Shown here piece after piece: positions 54,944 through 64,000 of a DNA stretch of 64,000 nucleotides; the stretch's first letter is position 1, and every line of letters starts with the position of its first letter. The position numbers and the translations under genes are program-made. Source of the DNA: Ancylobacter moscoviensis (lineage in GTDB: Bacteria > Pseudomonadota > Alphaproteobacteria > Rhizobiales > Xanthobacteraceae). The stretch lies in the NCBI RefSeq assembly GCF_007559435.1, contig NZ_VMBP01000005.1, positions 62,001 through 126,000 on the forward strand. The letters run 5' to 3'. The notes under the pieces were generated by a model. The model worked only from the letters and a program-made list of their open reading frames with translations, made no database searches and was not told the origin of the DNA.

Positions 54944-56704
54944 ATGATCGACAGCCGCAACACCGGCGCCGTCCCGACCATGCCCGTGGCCCATTGGGAC
55001 GTCGTACTGCCGGACGAATCCGCCACCGGCCGCCTCGCCATGGACCTCGCCGCGACGCTCCGGCCCGGCGATCTCGTCACGCTCGGCGGCGATCTGGGCG
55101 CCGGCAAGACGACTCTGGCGCGGGCGCTGATCCGCGAGATGGCCGGCGATCCCGAGCTCGAAGTGCCGAGCCCGACCTTCACCCTGATGCAGACCTACGA
55201 CCTGCCGCGCCACCGGGTCGTCCATGCCGATCTCTACCGGCTGGCCGATGCGTCCGAGCTCGACGAACTCGGCTGGCAGGACCAGACCGACGGCGCGGTG
55301 ACGCTGGTCGAATGGCCTGAGCGGGCCGAGGGCGCGGTGCTCCAGCCGGACCGGCTGGAAGTGCAGATCACCATTCCGCCGGAGGGCGGGGAAACGCGCC
55401 GGCGCGTGCGCCTGTTCGGCTATGGCCGGCTCGCCGGCGCGCTCTACCGCATGAAGGCGATCCGCTCGCTCATCGACAAGACCGGCTTCGGCCCGGCCCG
55501 CCGCCAGCATCTGCAGGGTGACGCCTCGACCCGCGCCTATGAGCGTCTCATCGGTCCGAAGCGCAACGCGGTGCTGATGAACGCGCCGCGCCGGCCGGAC
55601 GGCCCGCCGGTGCGCGGCGGCCGTCCCTACAGCGCCATCGCCCATCTCGCCGAGGACGTGAAGCCCTTCGTCGCCATGGCGCTGGCGTTGCGCGCGCGGG
55701 GCTTCTCGGCGCCGGCCATCTATGGCGGCGATCTTGATGCCGGCCTGCTGATCATCGAGGATCTCGGCACCGAAGGCGTGCTCGCCGGCAGCCCGCCCGC
55801 GCCGGTGACCGAGCGCTACGAGGCGTCGGTGGACGTGCTGGCCGCCCTGCACGGCCTCGACCTTTCGGCGACGCTGCCGGTCACCGCCGGCATCGAGCAT
55901 CGTCTGCCGGCCTATGACGTCGACGCGCTGCTCATCGAGGCGGAGCTGCTGCTCGACTGGTATCTGCCGCATTGCGGCGCGTCGATCGCCGCCGATGCCC
56001 GCCAGTCGTTCCGCCAGCTCTGGGCGGCGGCGCTGGCGCCCTCGCTGGCGCAGAAGCCGGTCTGGGTGATGCGCGACTACCATTCGCCGAACCTGATGTG
56101 GCTACCCGAGCGCGAGGGTCTGGAGCGCATCGGCCTGCTCGATTTCCAGGACGCGGTGATGGGCCCGCCGGCCTACGACCTCATCTCGCTGACGCAGGAT
56201 GCGCGCGTCGACGTGTCCGAGCCGCTCGAGCTGGCGCTGCTCGGCCGCTACGTGAAGGCGCGCCGGCTGGCCGATCCCGATTTCGACATGCGGGCCTTCG
56301 CCGCTTCCTACGCGGTGATGGGCGCCCAGCGCGCCACCAAGATCCTCGGCATCTTCGCCCGGCTCAACCACCGCGACCGCAAGCCGGGTTATCTCAGGCA
56401 CATCCCGCGCATCTGGAACTATCTCCAGCGCTGCCTCGCCTTCACCGATCTGGAGGCGCTGTCGGGCTGGTACAAGGACCACGTGCCCCCGCCTGGCGGC
56501 CGCCCGCGCGCCGAGGGCGTGCGCCCGGTTCCCCAGCCTCCCGCCGAGCCGTCGCCGCCGGCAGAGGCCTCGGAGCCCGCCGCGCCGGAGGTGCCCGAGG
56601 CTCCGCCTTCCGAAACCCCGCCGTCCGCCGCCGGAACGGCCTCGCCCGAGGCCCCCGCGCCGAGCGCGCCGTCCGAAACGCCGAGCGAATCCAACCCGAC
56701 ATGA
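54944..56704 (+). CDS. TsaE-AmgK fusion: tRNA t6A ATPase and N-acetylmuramate/N-acetylglucosamine kinase-like
   Basis: 586 residues in one frame. About 15-165 is TsaE, with Walker A LGGDLGAGKTTLA (48-59) and SPTFTL and the VEWPERAE stretch; it supports t6A37 formation on tRNA. About 165-500 is a phosphotransferase of the AmgK type: GDASTRAYERL near the start, DYHSPNL (about 375-383) and LLDFQDAVMGPPAYDL (about 396-412). A Pro/Ala/Ser-rich tail follows from about 510. AmgK phosphorylates anhydro-sugar-derived MurNAc in recycling. MurU begins inside the stop codon. Confidence 0.93.
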   Translation: MIDSRNTGAVPTMPVAHWDVVLPDESATGRLAMDLAATLRPGDLVTLGGDLGAGKTTLARALIREMAGDPELEVPSPTFTLMQTYDLPRHRVVHADLYRLADASELDELGWQDQTDGAVTLVEWPERAEGAVLQPDRLEVQITIPPEGGETRRRVRLFGYGRLAGALYRMKAIRSLIDKTGFGPARRQHLQGDASTRAYERLIGPKRNAVLMNAPRRPDGPPVRGGRPYSAIAHLAEDVKPFVAMALALRARGFSAPAIYGGDLDAGLLIIEDLGTEGVLAGSPPAPVTERYEASVDVLAALHGLDLSATLPVTAGIEHRLPAYDVDALLIEAELLLDWYLPHCGASIAADARQSFRQLWAAALAPSLAQKPVWVMRDYHSPNLMWLPEREGLERIGLLDFQDAVMGPPAYDLISLTQDARVDVSEPLELALLGRYVKARRLADPDFDMRAFAASYAVMGAQRATKILGIFARLNHRDRKPGYLRHIPRIWNYLQRCLAFTDLEALSGWYKDHVPPPGGRPRAEGVRPVPQPPAEPSPPAEASEPAAPEVPEAPPSETPPSAAGTASPEAPAPSAPSETPSESNPT

Positions 56705-57423
56705 GCGCGATCAGGACCGCCATGGTGCTCGCTGCCGGCCTCGGCAAGCGCATGCGCCCCCTTACCGACCGCATTCCCAAGCCGATGGTGGCGGTGAACG
56801 GCCGCCCGCTGATCGACCATGTGCTCGACCGGCTCGAGGCGGCCGGCGTCGAGAAGGCGGTGGTCAACGTGCACTGGCACGCCGACGTGCTGGAGCGGCA
56901 TCTGGCCGGGCGCCGCAACCCGCCGCGTATCGTCCTCTCCGACGAGCGCGGCGAGCTGCTGGAGACCGGCGGCGGCATCCGCAAGGCGCTCCCCGAGCTT
57001 GGCCCCGGCCCGTTCTACGTGATGAACGCCGACACCATCTGGATCGAGGGCATCCGCCCCAACCTCGCGGCGCTGGCGGAGGACTTCGACCCCGCGGCGA
57101 TGGATTTCCGCCTGCTCGTCGCCTCGACCGCGGCCTCCATCGGCTATGAGGGCAACGGCGATTTCCTCATGGACGGCGAGAGCCGCCTCACGCCCCGTCC
57201 CGAGCGCGTCATGGCGCCGTTCGTCTATGCCGGCGCCGCCGTCGTCTCGCCCGCCATCTTCGAGGACTCGCCGGAGGGATCGTTCTCGCTGAGCCGTCTG
57301 TTCGTGCGTGCCGCCGAGGCGGGCCGCCTGTACGGCGAGCGCATGGAAGGGGTGTGGATGCATGTCGGCACGCCGGAAGCCATCGCCGAGGCCGAGGAGG
57401 CGATCGAGCGCTCCAAGGATTGA
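56701..57423 (+). CDS. murU: N-acetylmuramate alpha-1-phosphate uridylyltransferase
   Basis: 240-residue nucleotidyltransferase: MVLAAGLGKRMRPLTDRIPKP gives the nucleotide-binding loop and Lys. Product of the AmgK domain upstream is its expected substrate, giving UDP-MurNAc and by-passing de novo MurNAc synthesis. ATGA overlap with the tsaE-amgK gene. Confidence 0.92.
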   Translation: MSAIRTAMVLAAGLGKRMRPLTDRIPKPMVAVNGRPLIDHVLDRLEAAGVEKAVVNVHWHADVLERHLAGRRNPPRIVLSDERGELLETGGGIRKALPELGPGPFYVMNADTIWIEGIRPNLAALAEDFDPAAMDFRLLVASTAASIGYEGNGDFLMDGESRLTPRPERVMAPFVYAGAAVVSPAIFEDSPEGSFSLSRLFVRAAEAGRLYGERMEGVWMHVGTPEAIAEAEEAIERSKD

Positions 57424-57515
57424 GCGGAGCGCGGCCATGCCCCGTCCTACCAATCCCTATACCGCCGCGCCAGCGCCCCCTTGTGGCGCGCGCCCAACCG
57501 GCGCATGACCGCTGC

Positions 57516-60500
57516 ATGAGCTGCCGCGCGCCGAACCTCCTCACCATCCCGTCCTCCGCGCCGTTCCTCGCGACGCTGGCGGACGCGCTGCTGGACGGCC
57601 GCCTCGTGGAGGGCTTCGCGCCGCGCGGCGATCCGCTGGCGCTCGCCTCCGCCACCGTCTTCCTGCCGACCCGCCGCGCCGGCCGCCTGCTGGGCGAGGC
57701 CCTGCGCGCCCGCATGGCGGGCGGTGTCACCCTGCTGCCGCGCATCGTGCCGCTGGGCGATGTGGACGAGGACGCGCTCGCCTTCGCCGAGAGCTTCACC
57801 GATCCGCCGCGCGCCGTGCCGCCGACCACCCGCCGCCTCGCGCTCGCCAGCCTCATCCGCCGCTGGCGGCGCCTGCTCGCCGGGGATGACGGCCGTGTCG
57901 CCGTGGCCGCCGGCCCCGGCGCCGAGTTCGCCCTCGCCGACGCGCTGGCCCATCTCATCGACGAGATGGCGGCGCAGGAGGTGCCGTGGGAACGGCTCGA
58001 CACGCTCGTGCCCGGCCAGCATGACCGCTACTGGGACATGGCGCTCGACTTCCTCAAGATCGCCCGCGATTTCTGGCCGGCGCAGCTCGCCGAGCTCGGC
58101 GCGGTCGATGCCAGCGTGCGGCGCGACCGGCTCATCGCGGCGGAGGCGGCGCGACTGGCGGGCCTGCCGGATGCCGGCCCGGTCATCGCGGCCGGCTCCA
58201 CCGGCTCCATGTCGGCCACCGCGCGCCTGCTGGCCGCCGTGGCCCATCTGCCGCGCGGCGCCGTGGTGCTGCCCGGCCTCGATCTCCATCTCGACGCCCG
58301 CTCCTGGGACGTGCTGACCGACGACGAGGCCCCGGCGTTCAGCCATCCCCAATACGGCCTCGCGCTCCTGCTCCGGCGCTACATGCGCGTCGACCGGGAA
58401 GCGGTGCGCGAGCTCGCCCCGCCGGCGCCGTATGGGCGCGAGCGGCTGCTCTCCGAGGCGCTGCGTCCCGTCGCCTCCACGGAGGCGTGGGCGAGCCTGC
58501 CCGAGCGCCTCGGCGCCGGGGAGATCGACGTCGCCCTCGCGCAGGTCGGCCTCATCGAGGCGGACGATGCGCGGGAGGAAGCCCTCGCCATCGCCGTCGC
58601 CCTGCGCGAGGTGCTGGAGGTGCCGGGCCGTACCGCCGCCCTCATTACCCCCGATCGGGACCTCGCCCGCCGCGTCGCCGCCGAGCTGCTGCGCTTCCGG
58701 GTGCGCATCGACGATTCCGCCGGCGAGCCGCTGTCGGAGAGCGTGCCCGGCCGGTTCGCCCGGCTCGTGGCCGATGTCTGCCACGAGGAACTGGCGCCGG
58801 TCCCGCTTTCCGCGCTGCTGCGTCACGTGCTGGCGCGCTTCGGGCTGGAGCGCGCCGCGCTCGATGCCGGCGCCGACGCGCTGGAGATGATGGTGCTGCG
58901 CGGGCCGCGTCCGGCGGCCGGCGCTTCCGGGCTGGTCGAGGCGGTCGCCGCCTTCAGCCCCTCCGCCTACCATCCGAGCGACCCCCGCGCGGGGATGGAC
59001 GAGGACGCCCGCGCCCGTGCCGCCGCCCTCGCCGGCCGCATCGCGCGGGGCCTCGCGCCGCTGCTGGCGCTGGGGCAGGGCGAGCATGCCTTCGGCGCGC
59101 TGCTGGAGGCCCACCGCGCGGCCGTGCAGGCGGCCTGGAGCGGCCCGGACGCCGGCGCGCCCGAGGACGAGACCGCGCTGGCCGAGCTGGCGCGCGCCTT
59201 CGATGCCATGGCCGAGGGCGCCGCCCAGGCCCCGGCCATGACGCTCGCCGATTACGCCGCCGCGCTGCCGCTGCTGCTGGCCGACCGCCCGGTACGGCCG
59301 CCGCTGCTGGCCGGTGCGCGGCTGCGCATCCTGGGCCCGCTGGAAGCGCGTCTCGTGAGCGTCGATCGCGTGGTGCTGGCGGGCCTCGTGGAGCAGACCT
59401 GGCCGGCGGCGGTGCGCACCGATCCCTGGCTCAGTCGGCCGATGCGCGCGGCGCTGGGGCTGGAAGCGCCGGAACGGCGCACCGGCCTCTCCGCCCATGA
59501 CTTCGTGCAGGGCTGCGGCGCGCCGGAGCTCATCCTCTCCCATCCGCGCAAGCTCGGCGGCGCGCCCACCGTGCCCTCGCGCTTCCTCCAGCGGCTCGAA
59601 GCGGTCAGCGGGGAGGGGCGCTGGAAGGCGGCCATTGCCCGCGGTGATCGCTTCCGCCGCCTCGCGGCCCTCATCGAGGAGGAGCCCGCCGCCCCCCGCA
59701 TTGCCCGTCCCGAGCCCGCGCCGCCGGTCGAGCTGCGCCCCCGGCGCCTGTCCGTGACCGAGATCGAGACCTGGCTGCGCGATCCCTACACCATCTATGC
59801 CCGCCACGTGCTGCGCCTGCGCCCGCTCGACAGGCTGGACGAGGCGCCCGGCGCCGCCGAGCGCGGCACCGCCATCCACGAGGCGCTGGGCGCTTTCGCG
59901 GAAGCCTTCCCCGAGGCCCTGCCGGCCGACCCCGAGGCGGTGCTGCTGGATTATGGCCGGCAGGCCTTCCGGCCGCTGGAAGCCTTCCCGGCGGAGCACG
60001 CCCTCTGGTGGGCGCGCTTCGAGCGCCTGGTCCCCCGCTATATCGGCTGGGAGCGTTCCCGCCGCGCGCTGACCCGGCGCGTCTTCGCCGAGCAGGCCGG
60101 GCGCATGTCGCTCGCCGGCGGCCGCTTCACGCTCACCGGCCGCGCCGACCGTATCGAGCAACTGCGCGCCGGCGGTCTCGCCATCGTCGATTTCAAGACC
60201 GGCGCGGTGCCCACCGCGAAGCAGACCGCCGCGCATTATTCGCCGCAGCTTCCGCTGGAAGCGGCGATGGCGGCGCGCGGCGGTTTCCCGGACGTGCCGG
60301 CGGAGGAGGCGGCCGCGCTCGTCTATGTGCGCCTCGGCACGGCCGAGCTGAAGGAGGTCAGCGCCGTCGACAGGGACGAAACCGCTCTCGGGCTCGGCGC
60401 CTCGACGCTGGAGCGGCTGGAGGGGCTCGTGGCCGCCTTCGAGAATCCCTCGCGCGGCTATGCCTCGCTGGCCCGCCCGATGTTCCGTGGCCGCTTCGGG

Positions 60501-60560
60501 GACTATGACCACCTCGCCCGGGTGAAGGAATGGTCGACCGGTGGGGAGGGCGAGGAATGA
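57516..60560 (+). CDS. addB: Double-strand break repair protein AddB
   Basis: 1014 residues; inactivated-helicase and nuclease subunit of AddAB, which resects double-strand ends for RecA. C-terminal RecB-type nuclease residues are in AIVDFKTGAVPT (about 889-900). No four-Cys Fe-S cluster is present, as is usual in the alphaproteobacterial type. ATG 57516 gives the family N-terminus PNLLTIPSSAPFLATLADAL. Ends overlapping addA. Confidence 0.93.
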   Translation: MSCRAPNLLTIPSSAPFLATLADALLDGRLVEGFAPRGDPLALASATVFLPTRRAGRLLGEALRARMAGGVTLLPRIVPLGDVDEDALAFAESFTDPPRAVPPTTRRLALASLIRRWRRLLAGDDGRVAVAAGPGAEFALADALAHLIDEMAAQEVPWERLDTLVPGQHDRYWDMALDFLKIARDFWPAQLAELGAVDASVRRDRLIAAEAARLAGLPDAGPVIAAGSTGSMSATARLLAAVAHLPRGAVVLPGLDLHLDARSWDVLTDDEAPAFSHPQYGLALLLRRYMRVDREAVRELAPPAPYGRERLLSEALRPVASTEAWASLPERLGAGEIDVALAQVGLIEADDAREEALAIAVALREVLEVPGRTAALITPDRDLARRVAAELLRFRVRIDDSAGEPLSESVPGRFARLVADVCHEELAPVPLSALLRHVLARFGLERAALDAGADALEMMVLRGPRPAAGASGLVEAVAAFSPSAYHPSDPRAGMDEDARARAAALAGRIARGLAPLLALGQGEHAFGALLEAHRAAVQAAWSGPDAGAPEDETALAELARAFDAMAEGAAQAPAMTLADYAAALPLLLADRPVRPPLLAGARLRILGPLEARLVSVDRVVLAGLVEQTWPAAVRTDPWLSRPMRAALGLEAPERRTGLSAHDFVQGCGAPELILSHPRKLGGAPTVPSRFLQRLEAVSGEGRWKAAIARGDRFRRLAALIEEEPAAPRIARPEPAPPVELRPRRLSVTEIETWLRDPYTIYARHVLRLRPLDRLDEAPGAAERGTAIHEALGAFAEAFPEALPADPEAVLLDYGRQAFRPLEAFPAEHALWWARFERLVPRYIGWERSRRALTRRVFAEQAGRMSLAGGRFTLTGRADRIEQLRAGGLAIVDFKTGAVPTAKQTAAHYSPQLPLEAAMAARGGFPDVPAEEAAALVYVRLGTAELKEVSAVDRDETALGLGASTLERLEGLVAAFENPSRGYASLARPMFRGRFGDYDHLARVKEWSTGGEGEE

Positions 60561-63500
60561 ACGACCTGACCGAACTCGCCCCTGGCCCGCTGCGCGCGGC
60601 CACCGCCTTGCAGACCACGGCTTCCGACCCGCGTCTGTCCGCCTGGGTTTCGGCCAATGCCGGATCGGGAAAGACCCATGTGCTCGCGCGCCGGGTGATC
60701 CGCTTGCTGATGCGCGGGGTGCCGCCCGGCCGCATCCTCTGCCTCACCTATACGAAGGCGGCGGCGGCCAACATGGCCAACCGCGTGCTCGGCGAGCTGC
60801 GCAAATGGACGACGCTCGACGACGCCACGCTCGACGCCGAGATCGTGAAGACCGATGGCGGGCGTTCCGACGCGCTGCGGCGCGCGCAGGCGCGACGCCT
60901 GTTTGCGCAGGCGCTGGAGACGCCGGGAGGGCTGAAGATCCAGACCATCCACGCCTTCTGCGGCGCGCTGCTGCACGCCTTCCCCTTCGAGGCCGGCGTG
61001 CCGGCCGGCTTCGGCGAACTGGAGGAGGCGGCGCGCCTCGAACTGCTGGCCCGCGTGCGGGCCGATGTGGTGCTCACGGCGGCCGGGGCTCCGGACAGCG
61101 CGCTCGGCCGGGCGCTGGCCCTCATCGTCGGCACCACCTCCGACGACGGCATCGACCGGCTGATCGAGGAGCTGGTGTCCGATCCGGCGGCGCTCGACGC
61201 CACCGAGGCGGAGCTCGCCGCCGCCGTGGGCCTCGACGGGCCGGTTGCTTCGGAAGACATCGAGCGCCGCATCATCGCCGGTGCCCTCATCGGACGCGGC
61301 ACGTGGATGGGGCTTGCGGAGGCGCTGATCGCGGAGGGCGGCAACTGCGCCCGCCGGGGCCGCGCGCTCCTCGAAGCGGCCGGCGCGCCCGATGACGGCG
61401 TCGCGGACGCCTATGCCCGGGTCTTCCTCAAGGAGGATGGCGAGCCTTATAGCGACAGCCAGTTCGGCCCCGCGGCGATCCGGGACAAGTACCCTCAGCT
61501 CCTTGCCGAGCGCGACCGCATCGCCCCGCTGGCCCGCGAACTCGCCGCCGCCCGCGCCTTCGAGCGCAGCCGCGCCGTGCTCGCCCTCGGCCGCGACGCG
61601 GCGCGCCGCTACGAGCGCGCCAAGGCGGCGCGGGGCGTGCTCGACTTTGCCGACCTCGTGGACGCGGCCCGGCGCCTGCTCGCGTCGGGAGCCTCCGCCT
61701 GGGTGCACTACAAGCTCGACCAGGGCATCGACCACGTGCTGCTGGACGAGGCGCAGGACACCAGCCCCGAGCAGTGGGAGGTGATCCGCCCGCTCGTCGC
61801 CGAGTTTTTCGCCGGAGAGGGGGCGGGCTACGGGGCGCGCAACCTGCCGCGCACGCTCTTCGTCGTCGGCGACGAGAAGCAGTCGATCTTCTCCTTCCAG
61901 GGCGCCGATCCGCGCCGCTTCGACACGGTGCGGCGGGAACTCGAGGCGGCGGCCGGCGACAGCTTCGCCCATATCGAGCTGCGCCATTCCTTCCGCTCCG
62001 CGCCCGGCATTCTGGAGGCGGTGGACACGGTGTTCCACGCCGAGGCCGCCCATCACGGCCTCTCCGCCGAGGGCGTGGCGCCGGTGCACGAGGCCATCCA
62101 TGCGGCGCTGCCGGCGCTGGTGGAGCTGTGGGAGCCCGAGGCGCCCAGCGAGAAGGTCGACATCGACGCGTGGCAACGCCCGCTCGATGCTCCTGCTACG
62201 GACGACCCGAAGGGGCGCCTCGCCCGCAAGATTGCTACGCATATTGCTACCCGGATTCGCGAGGGTTTTCCGGTCACCGGCCGGCACGGCACCCGTCCGG
62301 CGCGGCCGGGCGATTTCCTCATCCTGGTGCGTCGCCGCGACTCGCTTTTCGAGGCAATCATTAGGGAATTGAAGGGCGCGCAGGTCCCCGTCGCCGGCGC
62401 CGACCGCCTCACCGTCGCCGAGCACATCGCCGTCATGGACCTGATGGCCCTCGGCGACGCGCTACTCGCTCGCGACGACGAATTGGCGCTGGCAGAAACA
62501 CTGAAGAGCCCGCTCTTCGGCCTCGATGACGCCGATTTGATGAATCTGGCGCCGGAGCGCCCCGGCCTCCTGGAGGATGCGCTCGTCGCCCGTGCCGGCG
62601 AGAATCCGAGATGGCGCGCGGCGGCGGAGCGGCTGGCGCGGCTGCGTTCGGAGGCGCGGCGGCTGCGGCCCTTCGATTTCTATACCCGCGTGCTGGGTCG
62701 CGAGCGCGGCCGCGCTGGCATGCTGGCGCGCCTCGGCCCGGAGGCGGCCGACGCGCTCGACGAGATGCTGGCGTTGGCCCGTGCCTATGAGAATGTCGAG
62801 GTGCCCTCGCTTGCCGGCTTCCTCGCCTTCTTGAGACGTGGCGGCGCCGAGGCCAAGCGCGACATGGAGGCGGGGCGCGACGAGGTGCGCGTCATGACCG
62901 TGCACGGCGCCAAGGGGCTGGAAGCGCCCTACGTCATCCTCGCCGACACGACTTCCGGCCCGATGACCCGCCGCAGTGCGGGCCTGTTGCGTGTCGAGCT
63001 GTCGGGCGGCCGGCGGGTCGCGCTGCACGCTCCCGCCAAGAAGGCCGATACGCCCGCCATGGCGGCGGCCCGCCAGCGTGGCGACGACGCCCAGCAGGAT
63101 GAATATCGTCGTCTGCTCTACGTCGCGCTGACCCGTGCCGAGAGTGCGCTGGTGTTGTGCGGAGCGGAAGGTGGGCGCAAGCGCCCGGCGGACTGCTGGT
63201 ATGATCTCGTCCACGGCGCCCTGGAGCCCGAAGCGGTCGAGCAGCCGGCCACCGGTTTCGCCGGAACCGTACGCCGGTGGCGCGCTGGCGGGGCGCGGAC
63301 GGAAAATGAGCCCGCCGCCATTGCCTCCCCGGATCTAATGGTGGTTGACGAGGTCGAACGCGCGCTCGCACGCTCTCTTGCCCGCCCCGTCGAGGAGGAG
63401 GCGCTACGCGTCAGCCTGCGCCCCTCGGCGTCCGGGCTCATCGCTCCGATCCCCGACGAAGCCGCTGCCCGTGCTCTGGAACGTGGTGACCTGCTGCACC

Positions 63501-63979
63501 GGCTGATGGCCGCACTCGCCAATCTGCCGCCGGAGGCGCGCGTCGAACCGGGGCGCCGGCTGCTCGCCGCCGCCTCCGACTGGCCGCCCGAACCGCGCGA
63601 GGAACTGCTCGCGGAGGCGCTGGGCGTTCTCGCCTTGCCGGAGCTGGCCGGACTGTTCGCGCCCGGAAGCCTCGCCGAGGTGCCGCTGGTCGGCGCGCTT
63701 GACGATGGTACGCCGGTTTCCGGGCGTATCGACCGGCTCGTGGTGCGGCCTGATCATGTCGTCGTCGCCGACTTCAAGACGGATCGCCATGTACCGCGCT
63801 TACCCTCTGCCATGCCGCTTGCGCATGTCCGCCAGGTCGCGCTCTACGCCCGGCTGTTGCGCACATTGTTCCCGGGCCGGGAAATCCGTGCCTTGCTCGT
63901 CTATACGGCTGGTCCATTCGCGCATGCGCTCGATTCCGACGCGCTGGAACGCTTGATGGAAAGCGTCACTTCGGTGTGA
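60557..63979 (+). CDS. addA: Double-strand break repair helicase-nuclease AddA
   Basis: 1140-residue UvrD-type helicase with a C-terminal RecB nuclease. Walker A VSANAGSGKTHVLARRV (31-47), motif II LLDEAQDTSPEQW, VMTVHGAKGLEAPYVIL (motif V) and DEYRRLLYVALTRAE (motif VI); the nuclease motif is VVADFKTD (about 1069-1076). ATG 60557 overlaps the addB stop. The gene is complete; 21 bases remain in the window. Confidence 0.95.
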   Translation: MNDLTELAPGPLRAATALQTTASDPRLSAWVSANAGSGKTHVLARRVIRLLMRGVPPGRILCLTYTKAAAANMANRVLGELRKWTTLDDATLDAEIVKTDGGRSDALRRAQARRLFAQALETPGGLKIQTIHAFCGALLHAFPFEAGVPAGFGELEEAARLELLARVRADVVLTAAGAPDSALGRALALIVGTTSDDGIDRLIEELVSDPAALDATEAELAAAVGLDGPVASEDIERRIIAGALIGRGTWMGLAEALIAEGGNCARRGRALLEAAGAPDDGVADAYARVFLKEDGEPYSDSQFGPAAIRDKYPQLLAERDRIAPLARELAAARAFERSRAVLALGRDAARRYERAKAARGVLDFADLVDAARRLLASGASAWVHYKLDQGIDHVLLDEAQDTSPEQWEVIRPLVAEFFAGEGAGYGARNLPRTLFVVGDEKQSIFSFQGADPRRFDTVRRELEAAAGDSFAHIELRHSFRSAPGILEAVDTVFHAEAAHHGLSAEGVAPVHEAIHAALPALVELWEPEAPSEKVDIDAWQRPLDAPATDDPKGRLARKIATHIATRIREGFPVTGRHGTRPARPGDFLILVRRRDSLFEAIIRELKGAQVPVAGADRLTVAEHIAVMDLMALGDALLARDDELALAETLKSPLFGLDDADLMNLAPERPGLLEDALVARAGENPRWRAAAERLARLRSEARRLRPFDFYTRVLGRERGRAGMLARLGPEAADALDEMLALARAYENVEVPSLAGFLAFLRRGGAEAKRDMEAGRDEVRVMTVHGAKGLEAPYVILADTTSGPMTRRSAGLLRVELSGGRRVALHAPAKKADTPAMAAARQRGDDAQQDEYRRLLYVALTRAESALVLCGAEGGRKRPADCWYDLVHGALEPEAVEQPATGFAGTVRRWRAGGARTENEPAAIASPDLMVVDEVERALARSLARPVEEEALRVSLRPSASGLIAPIPDEAAARALERGDLLHRLMAALANLPPEARVEPGRRLLAAASDWPPEPREELLAEALGVLALPELAGLFAPGSLAEVPLVGALDDGTPVSGRIDRLVVRPDHVVVADFKTDRHVPRLPSAMPLAHVRQVALYARLLRTLFPGREIRALLVYTAGPFAHALDSDALERLMESVTSV

Positions 63980-64000
63980 CGCTGCCTTGACGGGGTGGGG

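Noticed and set aside
57447..60512. Open reading frame of about 1021 codons on the minus strand
   Set aside because: It is antisense to addB, rich in Arg, Gly and His, and matches no family; high G+C makes long shadow frames common.

Overview
The window is about 68-70% G+C by eye, densely coded, and reads as a chromosomal segment of an alphaproteobacterium of the order Hyphomicrobiales. The family is an inference, perhaps Xanthobacteraceae (Ancylobacter/Starkeya-like). The support is family-level gene content and order: a DivL-type tyrosine pseudokinase, a TsaE-AmgK fusion, MurU and AddB-AddA in one run; a TctABC transporter; extensin-like and YkuD cell-wall proteins; and a cspA/rpsU pair. 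No rRNA operon, CRISPR array, transposase, integrase or phage gene was seen. With the starts chosen here no stretch of more than about 300 bases lacks a gene. The longest gene-poor spacers (5582-5812, 6770-7015, 18612-18843, 19078-19368, 34427-34692) are described in entries or findings where they hold anything.

Region by region. 1-4413: a catabolic operon with a tripartite tricarboxylate transporter (tctC, cut by the window edge, then tctB and tctA), an HpaI/GarL-type aldolase and a tartronate-semialdehyde-type reductase, ended by a hairpin. 4469-9380: regulators (AraC, LysR, MocR) and a DMT exporter divergent from the MocR gene across a repeated GTATGG motif. 9408-15998: mostly minus-strand housekeeping and envelope genes (NlpC/P60 peptidase, MarR, leucyl aminopeptidase, histidine phosphatase coupled to a secreted unknown, FabI, CbpA-like DnaJ, lipoprotein). 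16062-26312: pdxH, an SDR, corA, an L,D-transpeptidase, a class III aminotransferase, an extensin-like protein, a HAD phosphatase, DUF1499, a metallo-beta-lactamase-fold hydrolase and a beta-carbonic anhydrase.

26361-29524 is the one clearly atypical block: four minus-strand genes (Stf0 sulfotransferase, polysaccharide pyruvyl transferase, family 2 glycosyltransferase, second sulfotransferase) with much lower G+C, beside tRNA-Pro(CGG) and tRNA-Gln(TTG). It looks like an acquired cassette that decorates a surface glycan with sulfate and pyruvate. This is the best candidate for an undescribed system in the window.

30178-44574: an MFS transporter, small conserved proteins, rpsU, cspA, an AraC regulator divergent from a DUF1254 protein, an outer-membrane-like protein, an Asp/Glu/hydantoin racemase, a MarR regulator, and a complete branched-chain-type ABC importer in which the two permeases are fused, followed by a DMT permease and a GNAT acetyltransferase.

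44777-63979: plus-strand core genes. They are a lipoprotein, a second L,D-transpeptidase, ubiE-ubiB, coaBC-dut, an Rrf2 regulator beside cysK, then divL, tsaE-amgK, murU, addB and addA in tight or overlapping succession. This last run joins cell-cycle control, tRNA modification, peptidoglycan recycling and double-strand-break repair.
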